A stretch of 64,000 bases of DNA from DATJCV01 sp963707665. Its GTDB lineage: Bacteria; Pseudomonadota; Gammaproteobacteria; Burkholderiales; Burkholderiaceae_D. The translations under genes and the position numbers were made by a program. Where the stretch lies: contig CAVPQU010000002.1 in NCBI GenBank assembly GCA_963707665.1, positions 124,001 to 188,000 on the forward strand. The letters are read 5' to 3'. Positions 54,001 to 62,286 of this stretch are shown in pieces. The notes beneath the pieces are model-generated. The model was not told the origin of the DNA. It ran no database searches and was given only the letters and a program-made list of their open reading frames with translations. Numbering within the stretch: position 1 is the stretch's first letter; each line of letters starts with the position of its first letter.

Positions 54001-54632
54001 GCGGCGCCATGATCGACGGCTGGGAGGCCCCGCCGCTGACTGCCATCACGCATGCGCCGGTGCCGTGGACCGAACAGGAGCTGTTCCGCTACTTGCGGCA
54101 TGGAGATAGCGCCCAGCACGGCGTGGCGTCCGGGCCGATGCTGCCGGTGGTGCAGGAGCTGGCGACGCTGCCTGAAGAAGATGTGCGGGCGATGGCCCAC
54201 TATCTTGCCTCGTTCAATACGCCGCCCGCCGCGCAGGAGGCCGCGGCGGCAGCGCGCGAGCTGGTCGCTGCCTCCCAGGCCAAGGCGCAGCAACTGGTGA
54301 GCACGGATAGTCGCCTGTTCTCGACCGCTTGCGGCAGTTGCCACCACGACGGCAATGGCCCGGATTTGCTCGGCCTGAATCGCCCGCTGGCGCTGAACAG
54401 CAATTTGCATAGCAATACTCCAGACAATCTGGTGCAAGTCGTCCTGAACGGCGTGCGCGAGACGGCGAGCCGCGACGGCGGCTTCATGCCCGCCTTCAGG
54501 CACAGCCTGAGCGATGAGCAGATTGCCCGGATTGCTGGCTACATGCGTCAGCGTTATGCGCCGGACAAGCCGGCCTGGACGGATATCGAACGTACAGTCG
54601 CCAGGTTGCGTCAGGCGAAAGGCGGCCATTAG
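51048..54632 (+). CDS. Molybdopterin subunit fused to triheme cytochrome c (NicB-like)
   Basis: A 1194-residue fusion, close to the length of P. putida nicotinate dehydrogenase NicB (about 1187). A polyproline run at 26-32 precedes the first Mo-binding segment (GSVTALNGHVDLGTGIRTALAQ; GATIASASIQ), then the hammerhead domain (GKAVGELSFVHDVRVPGMLHGRVIRPP) and the rest of the Mo domain (ASGCYGRNCADDVAADAALL; PPQGAGESASVPGTAAIANAI). One membrane helix lies at about 762-785. Three heme sites follow: CAVCH (818), CTACH (964) and CGSCH (1095). It should hydroxylate an N-heteroaromatic next to nitrogen and pass electrons to the cytochrome chain. Nicotinate is the favoured substrate because of the neighbouring genes. 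Confidence 0.88.
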   Translation: MSRRADMPYNRRDFHEAPGVLLITRQPPPPPPPVQGQPAAVPANPAEGVEILIAVWDDGSVTALNGHVDLGTGIRTALAQIAAEELDVRMDRLNMVLGDTTRAPNQGATIASASIQIHAVPLRSAAAQARAWLVAQAAERLGATPADLEVEAGIVSVRAQPERSVSYAELVSGRHVELLLDSAVPLKAPADYRLVGQNAPRVDIPGKAVGELSFVHDVRVPGMLHGRVIRPPYAGADHGDFIGNTLESVDESSIAHIPGIVAVVVIRDFVGVVALREEHAEQAMRELAVKWRDWPALPNLANLDVALRQNPSTKRVVVNQGDVDAALDKAAVRMDRTYVWPYQLHASIGPSCAVADWRDERLTVWSGSQNPHVLRAELAKLMDLPDLAIDVIRMEASGCYGRNCADDVAADAALLSRAVAHPVRVQLTREQEHLWEPKGAAQLMEIRGGLNADGSAAGYDFQTSYPSNGAVSLALLLTGKVSPQPVAYEMGDRTSVPPYDYEHLRVAINDMAPILRASWLRGVSALPNSFAHECYIDELAAEAGVDPIEYRLRYLKDERAADLVRATAERAGWVPHTQAQQQEPDGEFLKGQGFAYARYTHSRFPGFGASWAAWVADVEVNRNTGEVHVRRVVVGHDAGLMINPAGVKHQIHGNVVQTTSRALKEKVEVDARTNTVVSKEWGSYPILNFREVPVIDVMMMPRPDQPPQGAGESASVPGTAAIANAIFDATGVRFRQPPFTPEMVKAALHPPPPEPAAPPRTRRWWWAVPGALLAGVAGIAAAMIGAKPAIPEVSRTDPSIYTQAVIERGRLLAAAGDCAVCHTAPNGVKNAGGRALDTPFGTIYTTNLTPDPETGIGKWSFTAFQRAMREGISRDGRHLYPAFPYTSFTKTTDDDLMAIYAYLMSRPPVRAEVPKNELAFPFNMRPLVGLWNALYLKPGPDAVDPMRSAQWNRGAYLVNGLGHCTACHTPRNALGAEKNGRSWLGGAMIDGWEAPPLTAITHAPVPWTEQELFRYLRHGDSAQHGVASGPMLPVVQELATLPEEDVRAMAHYLASFNTPPAAQEAAAAARELVAASQAKAQQLVSTDSRLFSTACGSCHHDGNGPDLLGLNRPLALNSNLHSNTPDNLVQVVLNGVRETASRDGGFMPAFRHSLSDEQIARIAGYMRQRYAPDKPAWTDIERTVARLRQAKGGH

Positions 54633-54740
54633 CGCCCATGCATACCGTGCAACGGACCTTGACGCGCATGCGCGCAGGGGCCGTGGACGGCTAGAATATT
54701 TTTCGGAATTGATTCGTTACCTACCATTGAAGGAGTTGTC

Positions 54741-55929
54741 ATGAGTTTGTCCAAGGCCAAACCCCGTTTCCACTGGGATGATCCGTTGCTGCTGGAGCAG
54801 CAGCTGAGCGCCGACGAGCGCGCGGTGCGCGCTGCGACCGCTGCCTATTGCCAGGAGCAGCTGGCGCCGCGCGTGCTCGACGCCTTTCGCCACGAGCGCA
54901 CCGATCCGGCGATCTTCCGCGAAATGGGCGCCCTCGGCTTGTTGGGGCCGACCATCCCCGAGCAGTATGGCGGCCCCGGCTTGAACTATGTCGCCTATGG
55001 CGTGATCGCGCGCGAAGTCGAGCGCGTCGATTCCGGCTACCGCTCGATGATGAGCGTGCAATCGTCGCTGGTGATGGTGCCGATCTATGAATTCGGCAAC
55101 GAGCAAACAAAGCAGAAATATTTGCCGCAGCTGGCGTCCGGCGCCGCGATCGGCTGCTTCGGCTTGACCGAACCGGACCACGGCTCCGACCCGGGCTCGA
55201 TGGTGACGCGCGCCAAAAAAGTGGCGGGCGGCTATGCGCTGACTGGCAGCAAGATGTGGATTTCGAATTCGCCGATCGCCGATGTGTTCGTGGTCTGGGC
55301 GAAAGATGACGACGGCGCGATCCGCGGCTTCGTGCTGGAAAAAGGCTGGAAGGGGCTGTCGGCGCCGGCGATCCACGGCAAGGTCGGCTTGCGGGCCTCG
55401 ATCACCGGCGAAATCGTGATGGACGCCGTATTTTGCCCGGAAGAAAACGCGTTTCCGGAGGTGCGCGGCTTGAAAGGGCCGTTTCACCTGCCTGAATTCG
55501 GCGCGCTATGGGATTGCCTGGGGTGCACTCGGGGCGGCCGAAGATTGCTGGCACCGCGCGCGCCAATATGTGCTGGACCGGAATCAGTTTGGCAAACCGT
55601 TGGCGGCGAACCAATTGATCCAGAAAAAGCTGGCCGACATGCAAACTGAAATTGCACTCGGCTTGCAAGGGTGTTTGCGGCTGGGGCGGATGAAAGATGA
55701 CGGCAGCGCGGCAGTCGAAATCACGTCGCTGCTGAAGCGCAATTCGTGCGGCAAGGCGTTGGACATTGCGCGGCTGGCGCGCGACATGATGGGCGGCAAT
55801 GGCATCTCCGATGAATTCGGCGTCGCCCGCCATTTGGTCAACCTCGAAGTGGTCAACACTTATGAAGGCACGCACGATATCCATGCGTTGATCCTGGGGC
55901 GCGCGCAAACCGGCATTGCAGCGTTCTGA
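54741..55929 (+). pseudogene. gcdH: Glutaryl-CoA dehydrogenase, one frameshift
   Basis: An acyl-CoA dehydrogenase of about 395 residues with one inserted base near 55485. Before it: FREMGALGLLGPTIPEQYGGPGLNYVAYG, CFGLTEPDHGSDPGSM and GSKMWISNSPIADVFVVWAK. After it: CLNSARYGIAWGALGAAEDCW, NQFGKPLAANQLIQKKLADMQTEI, ARDMMGGNGISDEF and VVNTYEGTHDIHALILGR with the catalytic Glu. These are hallmarks of glutaryl-CoA dehydrogenase, which oxidatively decarboxylates glutaryl-CoA to crotonyl-CoA, using ETF. AAGGAG precedes the ATG. The indel is probably a sequencing error. Confidence 0.85.
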
Positions 55930-55930
55930 G

Positions 55931-57190
55931 GTGGAAACCGCATCCACTCATCCGGCAGCCGCGCGGCCCGCGGCCTTGGCGGGCCTCAAGGTGCTCGACC
56001 TGTCGCGGATCCTGGCCGGCCCGTGGGCCGGGCAACTGCTGGGTGACCTCGGCGCGGACGTGATCAAGGTCGAGCGCCCGGGAGCCGGCGACGACACGCG
56101 CAGTTGGGGGCCGCCGTGGCTGGCTGACGAAGCCGGCAATGCAACGACGGACGCCGCCTATTTTTTCAGCGCCAACCGCAACAAGCGTTCCATCGCGATC
56201 GATATCAGCAGCATCGAAGGGCAGGCGCTGATTCGCCGCCTGGCTGGCCGGGCCGACGTGCTGCTGGAAAACTTCAAGGTGGGCGGACTCCGGCAATATG
56301 GCCTGGATGCCGAAACGCTGCTGCAACTCAATCCGCGCCTGATCTATGCATCGGTCACTGGCTTCGGCCAGGACGGCCCCTACGCGTCGCGCGCCGGCTA
56401 CGATTTCCTGATCCAGGGCATGGGCGGGCTGATGAGCGTCACCGGCCGCCATGAGCGGGAAGAGGGCGCGGGGCCGCAAAAGGTGGGGGTGGCGCTGACC
56501 GATGTGATGACCGGCCTGTACACCGCCGTCGGGGTGCTGGCCGCGCTGGCGGAAAGGGAAAAGACCGGTCAGGGCCAGCATATCGATATCGCGCTGCTCG
56601 ACGTGCAGGTGGCGGCGTTGGCCAATCAGGCTGCCAATTACCTGATTGGCGGCATGGTTCCGGAGCGGATGGGCAATGCGCATCCGAACATCGTCCCCTA
56701 CCAGGATTTTCCGACCGCGGACGGCGACATGATTCTGGCGGTCGGCAACGATGCGCAGTTCGCGCGTTTCTGTGGAATTGCCGGCCATCCCGAGTGGGCG
56801 CAGGACCAGCGCTTTGCCACCAATCGCGGCCGCGTCGAAAACCGCGCGGCACTGTTGCCGCTGATCCGGCAGGCGACTGTATTCCGGCCGACGCGCGAAT
56901 GGATCGCCGCGCTGGAAAAGGCGGGCGTGCCCTGCGGGCCGATCAATCGGATCGACCAGGTATTCGATGATCCGCAGGTGAAGGCGCGGCAGTTGCGCGT
57001 CACGCTGCCGCACCCGGTCGCCGGCCAGGTGCCGCTGGTCGCCAATCCGATCCGCCTGTCCGGCTCGCCGGTCGAATACCGGCGCGCTCCGCCGCAGCTT
57101 GGCCAGCACACGGAAGAGGTGCTGTCCGACTGGCTCGGCTTGACTGAAACCGATATGCAAAGACTCAAAGACGAGGCAGTCATCCGATAA
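55931..57190 (+). CDS. CaiB/BaiF-family (class III) CoA transferase, probable glutarate CoA-transferase
   Basis: A 419-residue class III CoA transferase. It shows LKVLDLSRILAGPWAGQLLGDLGADVIKVERPG, the catalytic-type Asp191 in GVALTDVMTGLYTAVG and a closing GQHTEEVLSDWLGLTETDM. Placement right after glutaryl-CoA dehydrogenase strongly suggests it activates glutarate with succinyl-CoA or another donor, as in the human SUGCT/bacterial counterpart. GTG at 55931 gives no overlap; TTG at 55916 is the alternative. Confidence 0.9.
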   Translation: METASTHPAAARPAALAGLKVLDLSRILAGPWAGQLLGDLGADVIKVERPGAGDDTRSWGPPWLADEAGNATTDAAYFFSANRNKRSIAIDISSIEGQALIRRLAGRADVLLENFKVGGLRQYGLDAETLLQLNPRLIYASVTGFGQDGPYASRAGYDFLIQGMGGLMSVTGRHEREEGAGPQKVGVALTDVMTGLYTAVGVLAALAEREKTGQGQHIDIALLDVQVAALANQAANYLIGGMVPERMGNAHPNIVPYQDFPTADGDMILAVGNDAQFARFCGIAGHPEWAQDQRFATNRGRVENRAALLPLIRQATVFRPTREWIAALEKAGVPCGPINRIDQVFDDPQVKARQLRVTLPHPVAGQVPLVANPIRLSGSPVEYRRAPPQLGQHTEEVLSDWLGLTETDMQRLKDEAVIR

Positions 57191-57219
57191 ACGGGATGCG
57201 CCCACCCCAAGGACAAGTG

Positions 57220-58653
57220 ATGAAACAGAATCTGATCAACGGCGAATGGATCGCCGGCGCGGCCTTTCGGCCCAACATCAATCCCTCCGACACGCGCGAC
57301 GTGATCGACGAATATGCGCAGGCGGACGCGGCACAGGTCGATCTGGCGGTGGCCGCCGCGCAGCATGCCTTTGACTCCTGGTCGATGGTTTCGCCGCAGG
57401 TGCGGGCCGACGCGCTGGACAAGGTCGGCGCCGAACTACTGGCGCGCTCTGCAGAGCTGGGCGACTTGCTGGCGCGCGAAGAGGGCAAGACCTTGCCGGA
57501 AGCGGTCGCCGAGGTGAAGCGCGCGGGACAGATTTTCCGCTTCTTTGCCGGAGAAGCGCTGCGCATACCGGGCGAGCGCCTGGCTTCGGTGCGGCCCGGC
57601 ATCGACGTCGAGATCACCCGCGAACCGCTCGGAGTGGTCGGCATCATCACGCCATGGAACTTTCCGATCGCGATTCCGGCATGGAAGATTGCACCCGCAC
57701 TGGCCTACGGCAACTGCGTGGTATTCAAGCCGGCCGACCTGGTTCCTGGATCGGCCTGGGCGCTGGCAGAGATCATCCATCGCTCCGGTATTCCAGTCGG
57801 CGTGTTCAACCTGGTGATGGGACCGGGCCGCATCGTCGGCCAAGCCATGATCGATGACCACCGCGTGAATGCGATGACGTTTACCGGCTCCGCCGCGACC
57901 GGACGGCGCGTGCTCGAAGGCACCAGCCGGCGCTTCGCCAGGGCGCAGCTGGAAATGGGCGGAAAGAATCCGCTGGTGGTGCTGGATGATGCCGACCTGG
58001 AACCCGCGATCGAATGCGCGGTGCAGGGCTCATATTATTCGACCGGGCAGCGCTGCACGGCGTCCAGCAGGCTGATCGTCCAGCGCGGCATCCACGACGC
58101 TTTCGTCGACGGCTTGCGCCAGCGCCTGGAACGCCTGGTGGTCGGCGACGCACGTCACCCGGATACGCAAATCGGCCCGGTGGTCGACGAGCAGCAGTTG
58201 CAAACGGATCTCGAGTACGTCGGCATCGGCTGTTCCGAGGGTGCTGAACTGTTGCATGGCGGCCGCTTGCTGGAACGTTCCACCCCCGGCTATTACCTGG
58301 AGCCGGCGCTGTTTGTCGGCGCCATGCCGGCGATGAAAATCAGTCGCGAGGAAATCTTCGGGCCGATTGCCTGCGTGTTGCAGGCCGACGATTTCGAGCA
58401 TGCGCTGGAACTGGCCAACGACACCGAATTCGGCCTGTCGGCCGGCATTTGCACCACCTCGCTGAAGCACGCGACGCAGTTCAAACGCCGGGTTCAAGCC
58501 GGCATGGTGATGGTCAATACGCCTACCGCCGGCGTCGACTACCACGTGCCGTTCGGTGGCCGCAAAGGCTCAAGCTACGGGCCGCGCGAGCAGGGTCGTT
58601 ACGCGGCGGAGTTCTATACGACGGTGAAGACGGCGTACACCGCCCCCGGCTGA
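57220..58653 (+). CDS. NAD(P)-dependent aldehyde dehydrogenase, probable glutarate-semialdehyde type
   Basis: A 477-residue ALDH. GIITPWNFPIAIPAWKIAPALAYGNCVVFKPADLVP, FTGSAATGRRVLEG, catalytic Glu245 in LEMGGKNPLVVLDDADLE and Cys279 in TGQRCTASSRLIV are intact. The family includes succinate-, glutarate- and 2-oxoglutarate-semialdehyde dehydrogenases. Beside a CoA transferase and glutaryl-CoA dehydrogenase, oxidation of glutarate semialdehyde to glutarate is the coherent role. ATG 57220 is chosen over 57196 because AAGGACAAG sits before it and the product starts MKQNLINGEWI. Confidence 0.88.
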   Translation: MKQNLINGEWIAGAAFRPNINPSDTRDVIDEYAQADAAQVDLAVAAAQHAFDSWSMVSPQVRADALDKVGAELLARSAELGDLLAREEGKTLPEAVAEVKRAGQIFRFFAGEALRIPGERLASVRPGIDVEITREPLGVVGIITPWNFPIAIPAWKIAPALAYGNCVVFKPADLVPGSAWALAEIIHRSGIPVGVFNLVMGPGRIVGQAMIDDHRVNAMTFTGSAATGRRVLEGTSRRFARAQLEMGGKNPLVVLDDADLEPAIECAVQGSYYSTGQRCTASSRLIVQRGIHDAFVDGLRQRLERLVVGDARHPDTQIGPVVDEQQLQTDLEYVGIGCSEGAELLHGGRLLERSTPGYYLEPALFVGAMPAMKISREEIFGPIACVLQADDFEHALELANDTEFGLSAGICTTSLKHATQFKRRVQAGMVMVNTPTAGVDYHVPFGGRKGSSYGPREQGRYAAEFYTTVKTAYTAPG

Positions 58654-58705
58654 GGGGCGCGGCGAGAAAGACCGGGCGGCCAGCGCGCCGCGGGCCGGAC
58701 AAGGA

Positions 58706-59857
58706 TCAGGCCGGCCGCTGCTTGCGGCGATGGGCCGGGTGCAGCAGGAACCACAGCATGAAGAACGGCCACAAGAGCGACAGGAACTGCGCCGCGCCGT
58801 TGAAGTTCAGGAACTTGCCCTGCACCCAAGCCTGCAGTGTGGCGACGAAATACGGGTTGGACGGAACCAGGTTGACGATCACCAGGCTGGTGACCAGCGT
58901 CACCACCGCCAGCCGGCGCTGCGCCAGCGGCGGCGCAACGGTCAGCCCGGCCAGCATCAGCGCGCCGACCAGCAGGCCGCCGGCGGCGCCCGGCGTCAGC
59001 CAGGTAAAGGCATTTTCCGGCGTGAACAGCAGCGCGCTGGCCAGCGACTTTACCGTCACCGCGGCGACTACCAGTGCCAGCGCCAGCGCGCTTTTGGGCG
59101 CCTGCTTGCGCAACAGGAACAGCATGGCCAGCACGGCGCCGGCCATGCCGCAGGCGGTGATGATGGTTTCCGCGAGCCAGTATTGTTCGACGCTCGGCTC
59201 GGCGCCGTGCCGCAGCAGCTCGGCCAAGTCGATCGGCGTGGCCAGCCAGTCGGATAGCCAGTCCGACAGCACGGTCGTGAGCTGGCCGTTGCCGAACAGA
59301 TAGCCCTGCGGATAAATCTGCGCCAGCGGCCACAGCGCCAGCACGATCAGGCCGCGCCCGGCATCGCCGCCGAACCAGCGGCGCCGCAATGCGAGCAGGC
59401 GGCTCTGCTCCAGAAAAGGGCGCGTCAGCAGCACGCCGGCGGCGGCGCCGATGCAGGCGCCCAGCACGTTGGTCAGCAAATCGAGATTGGACGGCACGCG
59501 AGAAGGCAGCAAGGTCTGCCCGGCTTCCATCGCCGCCGACAGCAAGGTGCCGGCGGCGATCGCCAGCAGCGCGGCTTTGAATCCGCGCACGTGCGGATAG
59601 AGCGCAAGCACCAGCAGCAGGCCGAACGGCAGGTAGGCCAGCACGTTGGTGATGACATCGAACAGCGTCCAGTAGTGCGGCAGCGGCGCGAACAGCAGCG
59701 CCTGCGGCGACAGCCCGCGATTCTCCCAGCCGGAAAACGGATACCAGCTGGCGTAGACGACCAGGACCAGGTAGAAAAACAGCCCGGCACGAGCCGACGG
59801 CGAGCCGCGATGGACGTTGGGGGCTGTGGGGGCTTCGGGCGTGCTCGTGGTCGACAT
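58706..59857 (-). CDS. VanZ family membrane protein
   Basis: A 383-residue membrane protein with about nine helices. The N-terminal VanZ domain shows VVYASWYPFSGWENRG, DVITNVLAYLPFGLLLVLAL and ETGQ-like MEAGQTLLPSRVPSNLDLLTNVLGACIGA. Beyond residue 170 the helices are unassigned. Role unknown; VanZ relatives affect glycopeptide sensitivity or phospholipid balance. The start overlaps the stop of the upstream lipoprotein gene by one base, making it the last gene of the Mla-like operon. Confidence 0.88.
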   Translation of the reverse strand: MSTTSTPEAPTAPNVHRGSPSARAGLFFYLVLVVYASWYPFSGWENRGLSPQALLFAPLPHYWTLFDVITNVLAYLPFGLLLVLALYPHVRGFKAALLAIAAGTLLSAAMEAGQTLLPSRVPSNLDLLTNVLGACIGAAAGVLLTRPFLEQSRLLALRRRWFGGDAGRGLIVLALWPLAQIYPQGYLFGNGQLTTVLSDWLSDWLATPIDLAELLRHGAEPSVEQYWLAETIITACGMAGAVLAMLFLLRKQAPKSALALALVVAAVTVKSLASALLFTPENAFTWLTPGAAGGLLVGALMLAGLTVAPPLAQRRLAVVTLVTSLVIVNLVPSNPYFVATLQAWVQGKFLNFNGAAQFLSLLWPFFMLWFLLHPAHRRKQRPA

Positions 59858-60456
59858 TATTTTTTCAGCGGCACCGTCGCCAGCCAGTGCAGCAAGTCGT
59901 CCAGCAGCAGGTCGCTGGCCGCTGCCAGCGACTGGGCGCCGGCGGCGGCATTGGCGCCGGCAGCCGGCAGTTGCCGCGCGAAGTTCTTTTGCGCCAGTAA
60001 CAGGCGTCCGGCAAATAGCGTGGCCCGCGCCCGAATTTGCACACTGCTGGTGCCTGGTGTGTCGAAGTTCTGGCTGAAATCTTCCAGCTCGATGCGCAGC
60101 AGCGGCAGATTCAGTGCGCTATTGCTGGCCGCGGTGACGATGCCGCCGGCAGCGGCAATGCGCGTTTTCAAGCGCTGTTCCAGCAATTGCGCCGGCGTCA
60201 TGCTCCAGTGGCTGTCGGCGTATGGGCGCGGCTGCTGCGGGCTGGCGTAAGACAGCCGGTACACCATGTTCGGGCTATCGAGCCAGGCCGGCGCGCTAAT
60301 CTCCGCCAGACTGATTGCCGGCAAGGTCAGCGCCGTCACCGACGCTGGCGGCGGGCCGAAGTCGAATAAGCTGGTGGAGAACGGCGCCAGCTTGCTGGCG
60401 CAGGCGCCAAGCAGCAGCAGGCAGGGCAGAGCGAGGCGGATGGCGAGTATTTTCAT
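59857..60456 (-). CDS. ABC-type transport auxiliary lipoprotein (PqiC-like)
   Basis: A 199-residue lipoprotein with lipobox LLGACAS near residue 15. The body contains LAEISAPAWLDSPNMVYRLSYASPQQPRPYADSHWSMTPAQLLEQRLKTRI, the ABC_trans_aux (PF03886) signature. It would sit at the outer membrane and dock an MCE-protein tunnel. I chose the ATG at 60456 because it begins a standard lipoprotein signal (MKILAIRLALPCLLLLGAC). Confidence 0.88.
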   Translation of the reverse strand: MKILAIRLALPCLLLLGACASKLAPFSTSLFDFGPPPASVTALTLPAISLAEISAPAWLDSPNMVYRLSYASPQQPRPYADSHWSMTPAQLLEQRLKTRIAAAGGIVTAASNSALNLPLLRIELEDFSQNFDTPGTSSVQIRARATLFAGRLLLAQKNFARQLPAAGANAAAGAQSLAAASDLLLDDLLHWLATVPLKK

Positions 60457-60500
60457 GGCAACCTGGCTTATCGGGAATGGCGTGATTGAAAGGCGGCGCA

Positions 60501-61448
60501 TCAAGGCGTCGGCGCTGAAAAACCGGCTTCGCCCGGCCCCGGCAGGTGGGCCGGCGCGCCGAACAGGATGCTCTGCGGACGCGAATTGAAATTGTCCAGC
60601 GTGCGATTCAAGGTGCGCAGCGAGGTGCGAGCGTCGCCAGCCAACGCATTGAAGCGCGGCAAGGTGGTGTATTCGAGGCTATCGGCCACCGAGCCCACCA
60701 GGTCAAGTGAGTCGCTCAGGCGTGCAATCGGTCCATCTTGCCCCTGCAGGCTGCGGGTCAGAGTATTGAGGCTGGCGCTCAAGCGGCTGACGTCCTGCGA
60801 CAGGGCGGTGATGGATGTCAGCGCCTGATCCGCGCGCGCGGTCAGCGCCGGCAGTTTGGACAAGGTTGGCTGCAACTGGCGCGGGATGGCGCCGAATTCA
60901 TTGGCGGCGCGGCTGACGTTGTCGAAGGCCGTCAGCATCGCCTGCTGGTTGGCCGGCGCCATCAGCAGATTGAAGCTGCGCGTCAGTTCCTCGGCTTCAG
61001 TCAGAATCGCGATGCCCTTGGTCTGCAGCGTGTCAAACAGGCTGGGGCGCAATTCGATGCGCGCCATGTGTTGCGCCGAACTGGCTACCCGCACCGGCCG
61101 GCTGCCGTCATCGTCCAGTTGGACGTAGGCGATCCCGGTCACGCCCTGGTAGCCGAGCATCGCGAAAGTCGATTCTGTGATCGGCGTGTCCGGATTGACG
61201 GAGAGGCGAATCAATATCTGACCCGGTACTTGCGGGTCGAAAACGATATCATTCACCTTGCCGACATTCAGGCCGCGATAGCGCACCGCCGCCTGTGGGT
61301 TCAGCCCCGGCACCGACAGCTTGGTCGCCATCTCGTACGGCACTCGCACCACGCGGTCGCGGTTGAACCACATCGACAGCAGGATCGCCGCCGCCAGCAG
61401 CAGGATGGTAAACAATCCCGCGATCAGTGCGTGTGACTTATTTTCCAT
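60501..61448 (-). CDS. MlaD-family MCE-domain protein
   Basis: A 315-residue protein. One N-terminal helix (HALIAGLFTILLLAAAILLSMWF) anchors an MCE domain (about 40-120: YEMATKLSVPGLNPQAAVRYRGLNVGKVNDIVF; ITESTFAMLGYQGVTGIAYVQLDD), followed by a long helical region that would form a trans-periplasmic tunnel. It transports lipids between membranes together with the ATPase and permease encoded upstream. The ATG at 61448 is preferred over a farther start by alignment with the family. Confidence 0.93.
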   Translation of the reverse strand: MENKSHALIAGLFTILLLAAAILLSMWFNRDRVVRVPYEMATKLSVPGLNPQAAVRYRGLNVGKVNDIVFDPQVPGQILIRLSVNPDTPITESTFAMLGYQGVTGIAYVQLDDDGSRPVRVASSAQHMARIELRPSLFDTLQTKGIAILTEAEELTRSFNLLMAPANQQAMLTAFDNVSRAANEFGAIPRQLQPTLSKLPALTARADQALTSITALSQDVSRLSASLNTLTRSLQGQDGPIARLSDSLDLVGSVADSLEYTTLPRFNALAGDARTSLRTLNRTLDNFNSRPQSILFGAPAHLPGPGEAGFSAPTP

Positions 61449-61470
61449 GATTGGCTTCCATAGTCGAGCG

Positions 61471-62286
61471 TCAGATGGGCGGCGCCGGCGCCGTCGGTGC
61501 TTGGTCCAGGACTTGCAGTGCACGGCGGCCGCGGGGACCGAGGAAAAAATGGCGAATAAACGGGTGATCGAAGGTGATCACCTGCCGCGGCGGGCCGCAG
61601 ACGATCACATGCTGGTCGGCCAGCACCGCGATTGCCGTCGATAGCGCAAAAATCGTGTCCAGGTCGTGCGTCACCATCACTACCGTCAGCCGCATCTGCT
61701 GGTGCAGGGTCCGGATCAGTTCAACAAAGCTGTCCGAGCGATCCGGGTCGAGCCCGGCGGTTGGTTCGTCCAGAAACAGCAACTCGGGCTCCAGCGCCAG
61801 CGCGCGTGCCAACGCCACCCGCTTGACCATGCCGCCGGACAGCTCGGCCGGCATCTTCAACGCATCCTTAGCGGTAATGCCGACCATGTCCAGCTTCAGC
61901 AGCGCCGCATCGCGGATCAGCGGTTCCGGCAGATAGCGCAACTCGCGCATCGGCTGCGCCACGTTGTCGAATGCGCTCAGTGCCGAAAATAATGCGCCCT
62001 GCTGAAACAGCATGCCCCAGCGGTTGCGCATCTGCTGCAGATGCGCGCTATCGGCGCGGTTGATGTCTGCGCCGAACACTTCGATGACGCCGCGCGTCGG
62101 CCGCTCGAGCCCCAGGATCTGGCGCAACAGGGTGGTCTTGCCCGAGCCCGAGCCGCCCACCAGCGACACGATTGCGCCCTGGGGCACTTCCAGGTTCAGA
62201 CTCTGATGGACCGTGAAATCACCGAACTGTTTCCACAGGTTGCGAATCCGGATCACCGGCGGCTGGCCGGAGGGCGGCGTTGCCAT
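61471..62286 (-). CDS. MlaF-like ABC transporter ATPase
   Basis: A 271-residue ATPase with Walker A GGSGSGKTTLL, signature ELSGGMVKRVALARALALEPELLFLDEPTAGLDP and VTHDLDTIFALS. The AELSGGM version of the signature is typical for MlaF and its relatives. The start ATG shares one base with the stop of the permease gene (TGATG), so translation is coupled. Confidence 0.95.
   Translation of the reverse strand: MATPPSGQPPVIRIRNLWKQFGDFTVHQSLNLEVPQGAIVSLVGGSGSGKTTLLRQILGLERPTRGVIEVFGADINRADSAHLQQMRNRWGMLFQQGALFSALSAFDNVAQPMRELRYLPEPLIRDAALLKLDMVGITAKDALKMPAELSGGMVKRVALARALALEPELLFLDEPTAGLDPDRSDSFVELIRTLHQQMRLTVVMVTHDLDTIFALSTAIAVLADQHVIVCGPPRQVITFDHPFIRHFFLGPRGRRALQVLDQAPTAPAPPI

Noticed and set aside
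36395..58653. Maleamate-type nicotinate pathway (NicC/NicX/NicD/NicF/NicE)
   Set aside because: No flavin monooxygenase, ring-cleaving dioxygenase, deformylase, amidase or maleate isomerase is encoded here. Only the first hydroxylation enzyme is shared with that route.
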